DNA of 35,504 bases, from the NCBI GenBank assembly GCA_009922615.1, contig RFVF01000050.1:1-35504 (forward strand), in the 5' to 3' direction. Source of the stretch: Pseudomonadota bacterium. GTDB taxonomy: Bacteria > Verrucomicrobiota > Verrucomicrobiia > Limisphaerales > SXTU01. Below, one piece after another: positions 7,696-20,588 of this stretch. A program made the position numbers and the translations under genes. The notes beneath the pieces were generated by a model, which saw nothing but the letters and a program-made list of their open reading frames with translations, was not told the origin of the DNA and made no database searches. Numbering within the stretch: the first letter of the stretch is position 1; every line of letters begins with the position of its first letter.

Positions 7696-8775
7696 ATGGA
7701 CCTGCGTCCGCATATCGAGAAGTTCCAGCGCCGCTTCGCGGAGGTGGAAGCCGCGTTGAGCGATCCGAAGGTCTTCGACGTGCCAGCCCGGGCGCAGGAA
7801 TTGTCCCGCGAATACGCGCGGCTCAAGGACCTGGTCGCCACCGGCGCACAGTTCCTCAAGGCCCATCGTGAGCTCGAAGAAAACCGGGCGCTGATCGCGG
7901 CCGAGCCGGACGATTCCGAGATGGCCATGATGGCGAAGGAAGAAGTGGCCCGCCTCGAAGCCGACCTGAAGCGGCTCACCCTGGAAGTCCAGCGCGGCGT
8001 GCTGCCGCCGGACCCAACGGATTCCCGCAACACCATCGTCGAAATCCGCGCTGGAGCGGGCGGCGCGGAATCAGCCCTCTTCGCCGCCGATCTTTATCGG
8101 ATGTTCACCCGCTACGCCGAGACGCACGGCTGGAAGGTGGAACCGATGGATTCCAGCCCGTCCGATCTGGGTGGCCTGCGCGAAGTCATCTTCGGCGTGA
8201 ACGGTCAGGATGTTTACAAGCGGCTCAAATACGAGAGCGGCGTGCATCGCGTGCAGCGCGTGCCCGCCACCGAGGCGCAGGGTCGCATCCACACCAGCAC
8301 CTGCACGGTGGCGGTGCTGCCGGAAGCGGAGGAAGTGGACGTGGAAATCCGGCCGGAAGATTTGGACATCCAAGTCTGCCGCGCTGGCGGCCACGGCGGC
8401 CAAGGTGTCAACACGACCGACTCCGCCGTGCGCATCTTTCACAAGCCCACCGGCACTGAGGTGCGCTGCCAAGACGAGCGATCGCAGCTCAAGAACAAGG
8501 CCAAGGCGATGAAGGTTCTCCGTTCCCGCCTGCTCGAACGCAAACTCGCCGACGAGAAAGCGAAGTATGACGCGCAACGCAGTTCACAGGTCGGCACCGG
8601 CGAACGCAGCGAGAAGATCCGCACTTACAATTTCCCACAGAACCGCGTCACGGACCACCGGATCGAACTGACGCTCTACAACCTCGCCAATGTGATCGAA
8701 GGCGATCTGGACGGCATCATCAACCCGCTGATGAACCACGATCTCGAACAAAAGCTCGCCGCGTTGCCAACGTGA
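7696..8775 (+). CDS. prfA: Peptide chain release factor 1
   Basis: The product is 359 aa, matching RF1 length. It recognises UAA and UAG stop codons and triggers peptide release. The start is the ATG at 7696 (MDLRPHIEKFQRRF); an upstream in-frame start at 7597 would add non-conserved residues. The stop-codon reading motif PAT lies in HRVQRVPATEAQGRIHTSTC. The catalytic GGQ is at residues 234-236 within AGGHGGQGVNTTDSAVRIFH. The flanking residues (His before GGQ, Gly after) differ from the common GAGGQHVN; GGQG is, to my knowledge, also seen in Thermus RF1, so the protein should be functional. The C-terminus has EKIRTYNFPQNRVTDHRI, as expected. Confidence 0.96.
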   Translation: MDLRPHIEKFQRRFAEVEAALSDPKVFDVPARAQELSREYARLKDLVATGAQFLKAHRELEENRALIAAEPDDSEMAMMAKEEVARLEADLKRLTLEVQRGVLPPDPTDSRNTIVEIRAGAGGAESALFAADLYRMFTRYAETHGWKVEPMDSSPSDLGGLREVIFGVNGQDVYKRLKYESGVHRVQRVPATEAQGRIHTSTCTVAVLPEAEEVDVEIRPEDLDIQVCRAGGHGGQGVNTTDSAVRIFHKPTGTEVRCQDERSQLKNKAKAMKVLRSRLLERKLADEKAKYDAQRSSQVGTGERSEKIRTYNFPQNRVTDHRIELTLYNLANVIEGDLDGIINPLMNHDLEQKLAALPT

Positions 8776-8785
8776 ACAGACAGGT

Positions 8786-8854
8786 TCCAAAGTCCAAGAG
8801 TCCAAAGTCAGGACTCGAACGCCGGACGCCGACTTTGGACCCTTGAACCTTGGA
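8786..8854. repeat. Short direct and inverted repeats in the prfA-HAD gap
   Basis: TCCAAAGTC occurs twice as a direct repeat (8786-8794 and 8801-8809). Its exact reverse complement GACTTTGGA is at 8831-8839, giving a 9-bp stem with a 21-nt loop. A degenerate inverted copy (AACCTTGGA) is at 8846-8854. The gap between prfA and the HAD gene is nearly all repeat, so it looks like a small dispersed repeat rather than a gene. It may act as an attenuating hairpin. Confidence 0.5.
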
Positions 8855-8863
8855 TCCTTCCTC

Positions 8864-9439
8864 ATGACTCCCCGCGCCCTGATTTTTGATTGCGACGGCA
8901 CGCTCGCCGACACGATGCCCCTGCACTGGCAGGCATGGCGGGTGATCGCAGATCGCCACGGCATTCATTTCACCGAGGACCGGTTCTATCGATTGGGCGG
9001 CGTGCCCTCACGCGACATTTTGAAAATGCTGCGCGAGGAGCAGAACCTGAACTACGACCACTACGCGCTGTCGCTCGAAAAAGAGCATGCCTTCATGCCC
9101 TTTCTTCCGACCGTGCAGGGTATTTCCGAAGTGGTGGCCATCGCACGCGAGCATCACGGCAAACTGCCGATGGCCGTGGCCAGCGGCGGCAAGAAGCGCG
9201 TGGTTGAGGAGGTTCTTCGTCACCTCGAGATCCACCACTGGTTCGGAGCCATCGTGACCAGCGAAGATGTGATCCGGCAGAAGCCAGCCCCGGACATTTT
9301 TCTCGAAGCCGCGCGTCGGCTGGGAGTGGAACCGCAGTTCTGCCGGGCTTACGAGGACACCGATCTGGGAATGGAATCCATCCGCTCGGCAGGCATGGAA
9401 GCGGTGGACGTGCGGACGTTGGTCAGCGTGGTGCGTTGA
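8864..9439 (+). CDS. HAD superfamily hydrolase, beta-phosphoglucomutase-like
   Basis: The product is 191 aa, started at the ATG at 8864 (MTPRALIFDCDGTLADT). HAD motif I is DCDGT with Asp9 as the nucleophile and Asp11 as the acid/base. A small helical cap follows (HWQAWRVIADRHGIHF, then YRLGGVPSRDIL). Motif II is VASGG (with KKRVVEEVL after it), and motifs III and IV are KPAPDIFLEAARRLG and YEDTDLGMESIRSAGM. Both the cap and the 'RLGGVPSRDIL' element match the beta-phosphoglucomutase/phosphatase branch. Likely action is on a small phosphosugar; the exact substrate is unknown. The 3' end overlaps the convergent TPR gene by 17 bp. Confidence 0.9.
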   Translation: MTPRALIFDCDGTLADTMPLHWQAWRVIADRHGIHFTEDRFYRLGGVPSRDILKMLREEQNLNYDHYALSLEKEHAFMPFLPTVQGISEVVAIAREHHGKLPMAVASGGKKRVVEEVLRHLEIHHWFGAIVTSEDVIRQKPAPDIFLEAARRLGVEPQFCRAYEDTDLGMESIRSAGMEAVDVRTLVSVVR

Positions 9440-12097
9440 CCAGCTTCTGGGCGCGGTCCAGTTTTTCCTGCAACGGCTGCCGGAGGGCGGGGAACATCTG
9501 CTGCATCCTTTGATACACTTGGCGGGCGGCGGCCCAATCCCCTTGGTTTTCTCGCAATTTGCCGAGAAAAAGTCCGGCTTCCCGGACTGCTACCAGACTG
9601 GGGGATTCTCCGGGCTTCAGGTTCTTTTGGTAGAAAACATTGCTCCAGCTTTCCGCCGCGTCGGCCGGTCGGTTTTGTTTGGCCCGCACATCGCCCAGTG
9701 CCACTTCGGCGAGCGATCGCGCCTCGGCCTCAGCCCGTGGCCAGGTCATGGCCTTGAGATAAGCTCCCGCCGCCAGTTCGAGTTCCTTGGGGTCGCCGTT
9801 TTTCGCCGCCCGTTGCAAATGGCAGTTGCCAATTTGACCCATCGCGTAGGCCGCCTGCCGGTTCGTGGGAAAATTGTTGGTGATGCGATTGTAGGCGTTG
9901 ATGGCATCACCGAACGGATCCACGGCAATGTTCACGCCGCCTTGGCTCGAGCTGAGATAGGTGTCGCCCAGCGCAAAAAATGCCTCCGCCTGGATGTCCT
10001 TGGGCGTGTGCTCGTCATTGACGAGGTCAACGAAGTAGTTGGTCGCGGCACGATAGCCCTGTTGTTCACCCCGGGCCAGAGCCGCCCGGCCAGCGGACAG
10101 ACGGGCCCGGTATTTCAAGTTCCCATCGGTCCAGTTGGTGTTTTGGAAAATCATCTGGTAACTGGCCTCGGCCTTGTCATAGGCGTCTCCCAAGCTGAAG
10201 TAGTAATCTCCCACGCGGAACTGCGCCAGCGGCGCATTGCTGTGCGCCGGAAAACGCGCGACAAAATTGGTGAAGAGAGACAGGGCATTGGTCCCGCCGG
10301 CCAAATCCGTGAACCACGCAAGCTGGAACTCCACGTCCGCCCGCGCACTGTTCGTGGGGAACTGGAGCACCCACTCGTCGAGCTTGCGCACGGTGTTCGT
10401 CCAGTCGAACTCCTGCCGGTAGGAACTCGCGATACCCAGATGAACCTCCGGCGCGAGGGCGGACTTGGGGAAACGGTCCAGCAACAACTGAAACTTGCCC
10501 CGCGCCGCGACAGGCTTTGCCATGCGGTTCAGCTCGGTGCCAAACCGCAACAGCGCCTTGTCGCTGTCATTCCCGGTAGGAAACCATTGCAGGATCCGCG
10601 TCACCGCCTCTTCGGCCGCCGTGAGATTTGTCACTGCCAGCGCGGCGTTCATCTGCTGATACAGTGCCTTGTCCAGATAGTTGGTCCGCACCTGCGGAAC
10701 GTCCGCATACAGCTCGACCACCAAGGCGAAATTCCGCAGTGCATTGGTGTAATCCTTGAGCAACGACTGCGCCTCGCCGAGCTTGATGCGGGCGATGGCC
10801 TGATCCTCGGACTTGGGCAGCCGTTGCGCCGCCATCTCGAAATCAGCCGCCGACTCGGCCGCCTGGCCCAGGTGCCAGAAACACCATCCACGCTGATAGA
10901 AAGCCTCGTTGCGCAGCGGGCTGTTCGTGTAGGTGAGCACGACTTGATTCAAATTGGTCAGGGCCGCCAGCAGGATGTTCGTCCGGCCGGCAGTGACGTT
11001 CGTGCTGCTCGCGTGTTGCCGAAACTCCCGGAGCCGCAACTCGCCCAACTTGAGCTGCGCGAAATCCAAAGACGGGTCGCCGGGATATTGGGTTGAGAAC
11101 TGTTCCAGCAAGGCAACGGTCTGCGGCTCGTGATTGGTCTGCGCCAGACTGAGGTCGACGGACTTGATCAGCGCCCGCCGCCGGAGTTCCGCCGGTGAGT
11201 TGGTGGCGAAATTATTCGTGAAGGAATTCACCGCCGCTGCCAGCCGGCCCAGCTTCTCCAATACTAACCCTTGCAAGGCGTAGGACTCCGCTCGCATCAC
11301 CGGCTCCGAAAGGGCTTCCGCCTGACGAACTAAATTGGTGGCCTCGGTCAACGCCTCCACCGGCCGCCCAGCCTCGATCAAGGTGCGGCCCAGCAAAAAG
11401 CGCCGCCGCCAGTCATCCTCTTTTCCCAGTTGCAGTCCATCGAGCACGCGCGCCGCCCGTTCGGCCCCCGGGTAATCAAGAGTCGCCAGCAGTGATTCGC
11501 CCAGCAGCAAGTGTCCGCTGATGGCGAGGCTGTTGGTCGGTGACGCCTTGGCCGCAAGCTGGAAGGCCCGGTCCGGCCCGCGCAGCAGCGCGACGACGTT
11601 GGAGTGCTGCCCGAGGCGGAAGCGGGCCAGCGCCTCGTGGTGCGCGGCCGCGAAAAGATGCGGCGAGTTGGTAAAATCCCGCACCAGATGGCTGTATGCC
11701 TCAGCGGCCTTTTCAAACTGCTTCGCCTCAAAGCGCGCTTCGCCGAGCCAGAACTGATACTGGTCGGCGAGCTTGCCCGCCTGCGGCAGCCCGGCAGTCA
11801 GCAACTCGATGGCTCCGATGGAATTGCTCCGAGAAAACCTGGCCCGCGCCTGCAACAGCAGGGCCTCGTTGCGCAAAGGGGATTCCGGAAACGTGCGCGC
11901 AAACAGGCCAAACTCGCGTTCCGCACGCTCGAAATTGAGGTCCTGAAACGCCTTGGCCGCCGCGTCGAACGCTCCCTGCTGCACCGGATTCACAACCTCC
12001 TGTGCCGTGAGCCGTAACAACGCCGCCAGTGTGAACGCGAGCAGCCAACCCCACGAGCGGAGCCCGTGGTGGCGGAAATTGGATTGAAGCGCGCGGC

Positions 12098-12101
<4 letters not shown>
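9423..12101 (-). CDS. Exported tetratricopeptide-repeat protein
   Basis: The product is 892 aa from a GTG at 12101, which overlaps the uvrA stop by four bases (GTGA), so translation is likely coupled to uvrA. The N-terminus has a signal-like segment (GWLLAFTLAALLRLTAQE). The rest is a chain of degenerate TPR units of about 35 residues, such as AAAKAFQDLNFERAEREFGLF, QFEKAAEAYSHLVRDF and AEAFFALGDTYLSS. It resembles the outer-membrane and periplasmic BamD/YbgF-style TPR proteins but is much longer. Such scaffolds hold protein complexes, often at the cell envelope. No enzymatic motif is seen. Thr-Asn-rich stretches (LTNLNQVVLTYTNS) recur. The coupling to uvrA may reflect gene packing rather than shared function. 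Confidence 0.85.
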
Positions 12102-15073
<2,972 letters not shown>

Positions 15074-15211
15074 GTCGCTGAAGCTCGCGTTCCGAGTGAG
15101 TTGCCAGCGTAACGCCGGCACGGGCGGAAGCAAAGCTTGTGAAGCGCCCGCGCCGTCAACCGCAGGTTTTTTTTCGACATGCGGGGTGCTTCCGCCTTAC
15201 AACGCACCTCA

Positions 15212-15958
15212 ATGAAAGTCCTCATTCTCGGCGCCGGTTACGCCACGCGGCTCTACCCGCTCACGCTTACGCAGCCCAAGCCGCTGCTCACCGTCGCGGG
15301 CAAGCCGATGATTGACTACGTGATGGACAATCTCGCGGCCATCACCGGGATCGACCGCGTTTATGTGGTGACCAACGACAAGTTCGCCGGGCACTTCCAA
15401 AGGTGGGCCGATGACCACGCGAAGCGCGCTCCCTTTGCTTTCACGATCATCAATGACGGTTCGACTGACGACACAAACAAGCTCGGTGCCATCGGCGACT
15501 TGAATCTGGTGCTTCAGAAAGAGCGCGTGGACGACGACCTCGTCGTCGTGGCCGGCGACAATTTGTTCAGCGAAAAGCTCGGTGCGTTTGGGGAATTCTG
15601 CCGGGCGAAGAATGCACCGGTGCTGGGCGTGTATGACGTTGGCAGCATCGAGGCCGCGAAGAAATACGGCGTCGTGGCGGTGAACCGTGAGGGCGTGATC
15701 GCGGACTTCAAGGAGAAGCCCACGCAGCCTGCCAGCACGTTGATCGGCATCGCGCTCTATTATTATCCACGCGCCACGCTGCCGCTCGTGGCCCAGTATC
15801 TCGCCGAGGGTAACAATCCTGACCAGCCGGGCCGGCTCATCCAGTGGCTGTTTCCACGCACGCCGGTGTTTACCTGGACCGTGCCGGGCATCTGGTATGA
15901 CATCGGGTCGAAGGAGACACTCGATGAAGCCAACCGAATTTTTACCCGGAAGCCCTAG
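15212..15958 (+). CDS. Sugar-phosphate nucleotidyltransferase (RmlA-like)
   Basis: The product is 248 aa from the ATG at 15212 ([18 protein letters not shown]). The nucleotide-binding signature [20 protein letters not shown], with [12 protein letters not shown] after it, is complete. VVVAGDNLF supplies the metal-binding Asp, and the substrate loop [20 protein letters not shown] is also present. The family makes NDP-sugars from NTP and sugar-1-phosphate, for cell-surface glycans. The length fits the short form without a left-handed beta-helix domain. Which sugar and nucleotide are used cannot be told from the sequence; a thymidylyl- or uridylyltransferase is most likely. The gene is divergent from uvrA and followed 16 bp later by a secreted hydrolase on the same strand, suggesting co-transcription. 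Confidence 0.92.
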   Translation: MKVLILGAGYATRLYPLTLTQPKPLLTVAGKPMIDYVMDNLAAITGIDRVYVVTNDKFAGHFQRWADDHAKRAPFAFTIINDGSTDDTNKLGAIGDLNLVLQKERVDDDLVVVAGDNLFSEKLGAFGEFCRAKNAPVLGVYDVGSIEAAKKYGVVAVNREGVIADFKEKPTQPASTLIGIALYYYPRATLPLVAQYLAEGNNPDQPGRLIQWLFPRTPVFTWTVPGIWYDIGSKETLDEANRIFTRKP

Positions 15959-15974
15959 CCCGCGTTCCCCTGAC

Positions 15975-16865
15975 ATGAAAACCTCCGCTTTGTTTCTGGC
16001 TGCCCTGCTCAACGCCCAAACCCTCCTCTTCGGTGCCGCGATCCCGGCGGAAATACTCCTTTGGCCCAACGGCGCGCCGGGCTCCGAAGGCAAGACTGAG
16101 AAGGAATTGCTGGTGAAGAATGCCGCCGGTGACGTCACCAGTGTCTCCCGCGTCCACCAGCCGAGTCTAACGCCGTATCTGCCCGCCAAGGACAAGGCCA
16201 ACGGCTGTGCCGTGCTGGTCATCCCCGGCGGCGGCCATCGCGTGCTGGCCATCGCGCACGAGGGCTACAACGTGGGCGAATGGTTGCGCGACCACGGCAT
16301 CGCCGCGTTTGTGCTCAAGCACCGGCTCGCGCGGGAGACCAACTCCACTTACCAGATCGAAGTTGAGTCCCTCGCCGACACGCAGCGTGCCATGCGGCTC
16401 ATCCGCAGCCGTGCAGCGGAATGGAACGTGGACCCCGCGCGCCTGGGCGTGATGGGGTTCAGCGCCGGCGGCGAACTCGCCTGGCTCGTCAGCGCCCGCA
16501 ATGACAACGGCCTCGCCGAGGCAAAAGATGCCGTGGACAGGCAAGGTTGTCGCCCCGCGTTTCAAGCGCTGATTTATCCGGGCCATTCCGCTGCGATCTT
16601 GCCAACAAAGGAAGTTCCACCGGTCTTTCTCTGCGCGGGCTACGGCGACCGGCAGGACATTTCCGAAGGTTTGGCCGAGGCCTACCTGCGCTTCAAGAAA
16701 GCCGGCGTCCCGGCGGAGCTGCACATGTATTCCAATGCCGGCCACGGCTTCGGCCATCGCACCGGCAACGTCGGCCCGCACGCCGCGTGGCTGGACCGTT
16801 TTCAAGAGTGGCTTGCCGCAGGAGGACAGTTGACGACGAAGCAGCTCGACGCGGGGAAGAAGTAG
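15975..16865 (+). CDS. Secreted alpha/beta hydrolase (acetyl-esterase/BD-FAE type)
   Basis: The product is 296 aa from the ATG at 15975, chosen because it gives a proper signal peptide (MKTSALFLAALLNAQTLLFG). An in-frame ATG at 15924 would bury it. The oxyanion region is VIPGGGHRVLAIAHEG, the nucleophile elbow GFSAGGE with Ser163, and the catalytic histidine lies in NAGHGFGHRTG. These match secreted carbohydrate esterases that remove acetyl or feruloyl groups from xylan-like glycans (COG0657-type). The gene begins 16 bp after the nucleotidyltransferase stop. The C-terminus is Lys-rich and not conserved. Substrate is inferred from family only. Confidence 0.9.
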   Translation: MKTSALFLAALLNAQTLLFGAAIPAEILLWPNGAPGSEGKTEKELLVKNAAGDVTSVSRVHQPSLTPYLPAKDKANGCAVLVIPGGGHRVLAIAHEGYNVGEWLRDHGIAAFVLKHRLARETNSTYQIEVESLADTQRAMRLIRSRAAEWNVDPARLGVMGFSAGGELAWLVSARNDNGLAEAKDAVDRQGCRPAFQALIYPGHSAAILPTKEVPPVFLCAGYGDRQDISEGLAEAYLRFKKAGVPAELHMYSNAGHGFGHRTGNVGPHAAWLDRFQEWLAAGGQLTTKQLDAGKK

Positions 16866-17018
16866 CCACACCGCCGCCCTCACGCAGCAACGCTACGCAT
16901 CGGCGCTGGCTCACGCGACACAGTCCAAACGTTTCGCGACTTATCAATCTGATCGCCTCGGAGTGAAGGTGAAGCGGCTGGACGCAAATTGAGTTTCCGC
17001 TAGCCTGCGACGCAACAC

Positions 17019-20000
17019 ATGCTTCCCGTATCCTCCTACCGTCCCGGCCGCGAGATTGCGCGCGGCGGCATGGGCGCGGTGCTGGATGCCCGCGACCAGA
17101 AGCTCGGCCGCAGCGTGGCCATGAAGGTCATGCTCCGGCCCAATGCCAGCGCGGAGGAGCAGCAGCGTTTTCTCCAAGAGGCACGCGTGCTCGGCCAGCT
17201 CGCGCATCCCAACATCGTCCCCGTCCACGATCTGGGCACGGACGAGCGGGGGCGACTGTTTTACACCATGAAGCTCGTGCAGGGCGTGACGCTACACGAC
17301 CTGCTCCACAAGCTAAAGGCGGGGGATCCGGAAACGCTCGCCAAATATCCGTTGCCCACCTTGCTTACTGTTTTTCAGAAAGTCTGCGACGCCGTGGCCT
17401 TCGCGCATTCGCAGGGCATCATTCACCGCGATCTCAAGCCGCAAAACATCATGGTGGGCGCATTCGGCGAGGTACTCGTCATGGACTGGGGCTTGGCGAA
17501 ACTGCTGCCGGGCGGCACCGCCAGCGCAGCGCTCGCCGTGCCGATGCCGGGCACCGGGCCGACGGGTACAATCGTCGTTCAACCAGCCACGCCCAATCGC
17601 CCTGCTTCCCCCCCCGAGGCTGCGACACTCGCTTCGGTTGGCGAGCAGGCCACGGTCGTCAGCACGCAGGAAATTGTCGACGGCCCATCCGGGAGTGTCC
17701 CCACGCCACTCGTCTTCACCGGCTCGGAGACGCCGCCCACACCGCACCTTTCCGGCACGCAGCTCACCTTGGATGGCACGGTGATGGGCACACCCAACTA
17801 CATGTCGCCCGAGCAGGCCGACGGTCGGGTTACGGACTTGGACGAGCGTTCGGATGTTTATTCTCTCGGCGGCGTGCTCTACGCGGTGCTCACGCTGCAC
17901 CCGCCGGTCGAGGGTAAGGATGTGAGCGAACTGCTGAACCGAGTCCTCCGCGGTGACATCTCCGCGCCGACCGAGGCGACGCGGGGCAAGCAGCTCCCGC
18001 ACTTGCCGGAAGGCGCGGTGCCGGAAGCCCTCTCCGCCGTGGCGATGAAGGCACTCGCACTCAACCGCGAAGCGCGTTACCGCAGCGCCGGCGAACTGGC
18101 ACGGGACATCGCTGCGTATCAGGGCGGCTTCGCCACCGCCGCCGAGCAGGCGGGCGCACTCAAGCAACTGCGCTTGTTCATCGGCCGCCATCGAGCTTGG
18201 TCCGCCGCCGCGGCCGTCATGGCCTTGCTGACGGCCTTCTTCATATTTCGGTTGTCCCGTGAGCGGGATGTCGCCGAAACCAATGCTGACCTGGCCAGAC
18301 GCAACGCCGCCGAGGCCAAACGCAGCGAAGCCAAGGCCAAGACCAGCGAACAGGAGGCGCGACGGGCGGCCGAGAACCTCCGCCGCGAAAATGCCCGCGC
18401 CAACATCAACCTCGCCGACGCCGCACTCCTGGCAGCCGATCTACCCGGCATGGTGGCCGCGCTTGAGCGGTGCCCGGAGGACTTGCGTGACCAGCCGTGG
18501 GGTTACTTGGACGCGAAGCGCGATGAATCGCTGGGGGAACTGAAAGTTCCAGGCTTCGAGGTGCTCGCAGGCATAACGGCGGTGCCTGGCCGGCCAGGTG
18601 AGTTCGCGTTGGCGAATCCGAACGGCGATATCGCCTTCGTCACCGCCGCGAACGGCCAAGTGCTGCGCCAGTTCGCCACGAGCCATCGCGGCTACGTGCA
18701 ACTCGCCATTTCTGGCGACGGTCAGGTGCTCGGCGTGATGTCCGGCAACCGGCAGAAGGTCGAACTTTTCGAGGTGTCCACCGGCACCCGCTCGGCCACG
18801 GTGGTGCTGGCCGGCAATGGTGGACTAAACTTTGCTTTGAACCGCGATGGCTCGCGGCTCGTGGCCATCACGGGCACCACCAAGCCCGCGCCTTATAGTT
18901 TGGCCTGCCAGCTGTATAACACCCATACCGGCCGGCCACTCTGGAGCAGGGCGCGTGAGGGAGCGTTCAGCTCGGCGCTGATTCATCCGGACGGCACGCG
19001 GGTGCTGCTCGCCGGCAACGGAAATTGGCGCTCCTGGTGGCTGCTCAATGCCGCAGATGGCGCGGAGCTGGCGACCGTGCCGGTCTTTCCCGTCCTGCAA
19101 GCCCTCAGCCCAGACGGAAGGCTGCTGGCCATCGGCGCCGTCACGGGCGAGTTGTTACTGGTGAATCCCCTCACCGGTGTCGTGCTGCAACGGGCGCGGA
19201 TGCACACGGGCCAGCTCGCGGGCATTGCCTGGCTCGGCAAATTGTTGCTCACGCTGGGCAGCGACGGCAATTTTTCCGAACAGCGCTGGGTGTTCCGCCT
19301 ATGGGAGGGCGAGTTGCTCAATTCGCGCGGCAGTTTCTTCGGTGTGAAACAGGGCGTTACCGCGCCCGGCTGGAGCGCGAGCGAGAATGGCGAGCTGATT
19401 ATCACCGAGCGCCCACCGCGCCGCTGGAACCTCCCGGTGAATCGCGAGTTCGCAACCCTGTCCTCCACGGTTGCGGAGCAGGCGTGGGGTGGCGGGTTTC
19501 TCACGACCAACGTGGTGGTGGCCCGCAAGAATTTCGGCCTTACGCACTACTCGGTGGACGCGGGTCGCTTCACGGAACTGCCCAGCCCGAGGGGGTGGGA
19601 TTCGCTCCAGATCGTGGCTACTCACCCAGCGTCGGAACAGCTCGCCCTGGCTCGAAAAATCGGCAACGGGCCGAGCGAGGTGAAAACCTACCGCGCCTTG
19701 AACGGCCTGTTGTCCGAGCAGGCCAAAATCTCGCTGCCGGGACTAGCGAATCACCTCTCCTTCGACCGCACGGGCGAACGGCTCGCCGTAACGCATCGCG
19801 ACGGCACGCTCGAAGTCTTCGCCACGCACGACGGGCAGAGCCATTTTCGTCTGACTGGCGGTTACAGCCAAGCGGTGTTTGGCGCAGGCACAAACCTCCT
19901 CGCCCTTGAAGTCCGCCCGGGCAGCAATGCGCCCGAGCACCGGCTCGTGCGGATTGACACCACCGCAGGCCAGCCGCGTGGCAACTCGATTTCTGCGGTG

Positions 20001-20390
20001 CCGCTGACTTCGCTCGCCATCGCACCGGATGGTGGTTTGGTGGCATTCGGCAGCACCGACCGCCGCGTGTATGTCCTGCGCGCCAATGATTTCAGCACCG
20101 GCTGGGTCTTCCGCGCGCACGAGGCGGATGTTGGCGCGGTAGCATTCCACCCCACGCAGCCCATCATCGCCACCGCCTCGGTGGATGGCTCGGTCAAACT
20201 CTGGACCTACCGTGACCTGCGCCGCCCGCTCGCCACGTTCCTTGGCCTCGGCGGTGCGCCGGTGACGCTGTCGTTCAACCCCAACGGGACGTTGCTCTTC
20301 GTGGACGGTCAGGAACGCACCACGCGCGTCTTCGATGTCGCCCATGTGCGGGCACCCGCCGCAGGCGCAAAACCACTCGATGGCCGGTAA
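17019..20390 (+). CDS. Membrane Ser/Thr protein kinase with WD40-like repeats
   Basis: The product is 1123 aa. The kinase domain covers residues about 7-365: glycine loop IARGGMGAV (13-21), catalytic Lys36 (VAMKVM), HRDLKPQN with Asp138, and the metal-binding Asp156 in MDWGLAK, where DWG replaces DFG as in many planctomycete and verrucomicrobial kinases. Between DWG and GTPNYMSPEQ (256-265) lies an insertion of about 90 Pro/Thr-rich residues. One transmembrane helix spans about 393-411 (WSAAAAVMALLTAFFIFRL). A charged coiled coil follows (AEAKRSEAKAKTSEQEARRAA, 430-460). The outer part is a WD40-like beta-propeller with blade motifs such as LLAIGAVTGELLLVNPLTG and AVAFHPTQPIIATASVDGS, KLW. 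The layout suggests a sensor kinase whose propeller binds a ligand across the membrane. A TAGCCT hexamer lies 12 nt before the ATG. Confidence 0.93.
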   Translation: MLPVSSYRPGREIARGGMGAVLDARDQKLGRSVAMKVMLRPNASAEEQQRFLQEARVLGQLAHPNIVPVHDLGTDERGRLFYTMKLVQGVTLHDLLHKLKAGDPETLAKYPLPTLLTVFQKVCDAVAFAHSQGIIHRDLKPQNIMVGAFGEVLVMDWGLAKLLPGGTASAALAVPMPGTGPTGTIVVQPATPNRPASPPEAATLASVGEQATVVSTQEIVDGPSGSVPTPLVFTGSETPPTPHLSGTQLTLDGTVMGTPNYMSPEQADGRVTDLDERSDVYSLGGVLYAVLTLHPPVEGKDVSELLNRVLRGDISAPTEATRGKQLPHLPEGAVPEALSAVAMKALALNREARYRSAGELARDIAAYQGGFATAAEQAGALKQLRLFIGRHRAWSAAAAVMALLTAFFIFRLSRERDVAETNADLARRNAAEAKRSEAKAKTSEQEARRAAENLRRENARANINLADAALLAADLPGMVAALERCPEDLRDQPWGYLDAKRDESLGELKVPGFEVLAGITAVPGRPGEFALANPNGDIAFVTAANGQVLRQFATSHRGYVQLAISGDGQVLGVMSGNRQKVELFEVSTGTRSATVVLAGNGGLNFALNRDGSRLVAITGTTKPAPYSLACQLYNTHTGRPLWSRAREGAFSSALIHPDGTRVLLAGNGNWRSWWLLNAADGAELATVPVFPVLQALSPDGRLLAIGAVTGELLLVNPLTGVVLQRARMHTGQLAGIAWLGKLLLTLGSDGNFSEQRWVFRLWEGELLNSRGSFFGVKQGVTAPGWSASENGELIITERPPRRWNLPVNREFATLSSTVAEQAWGGGFLTTNVVVARKNFGLTHYSVDAGRFTELPSPRGWDSLQIVATHPASEQLALARKIGNGPSEVKTYRALNGLLSEQAKISLPGLANHLSFDRTGERLAVTHRDGTLEVFATHDGQSHFRLTGGYSQAVFGAGTNLLALEVRPGSNAPEHRLVRIDTTAGQPRGNSISAVPLTSLAIAPDGGLVAFGSTDRRVYVLRANDFSTGWVFRAHEADVGAVAFHPTQPIIATASVDGSVKLWTYRDLRRPLATFLGLGGAPVTLSFNPNGTLLFVDGQERTTRVFDVAHVRAPAAGAKPLDGR

Positions 20391-20588
20391 TCTCGCAAGT
20401 CCGCGGACAAAACCTCCCGCGCCCTGCGCCTCCCAGCCAGCCTGCTGAACGGGAGGGAAAGCCAACCATCCCTTGGCAGGTGAGTCTCAATTCCTGACTA
20501 GACCGCCGCGCCGTGAGCACGCATTCTTTGCCGGCAGCCGAGATTTTGACTGGGTCAATGCCCGCCAACGTCCAACGCCGCAACTTTT

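Noticed and set aside
8392-8412. Release factor 1 with unusual residues around GGQ (GHGGQG)
   Set aside because: The catalytic GGQ itself is intact and GGQG is, as far as I recall, known in Thermus RF1, so a lineage variant is more likely than altered function.
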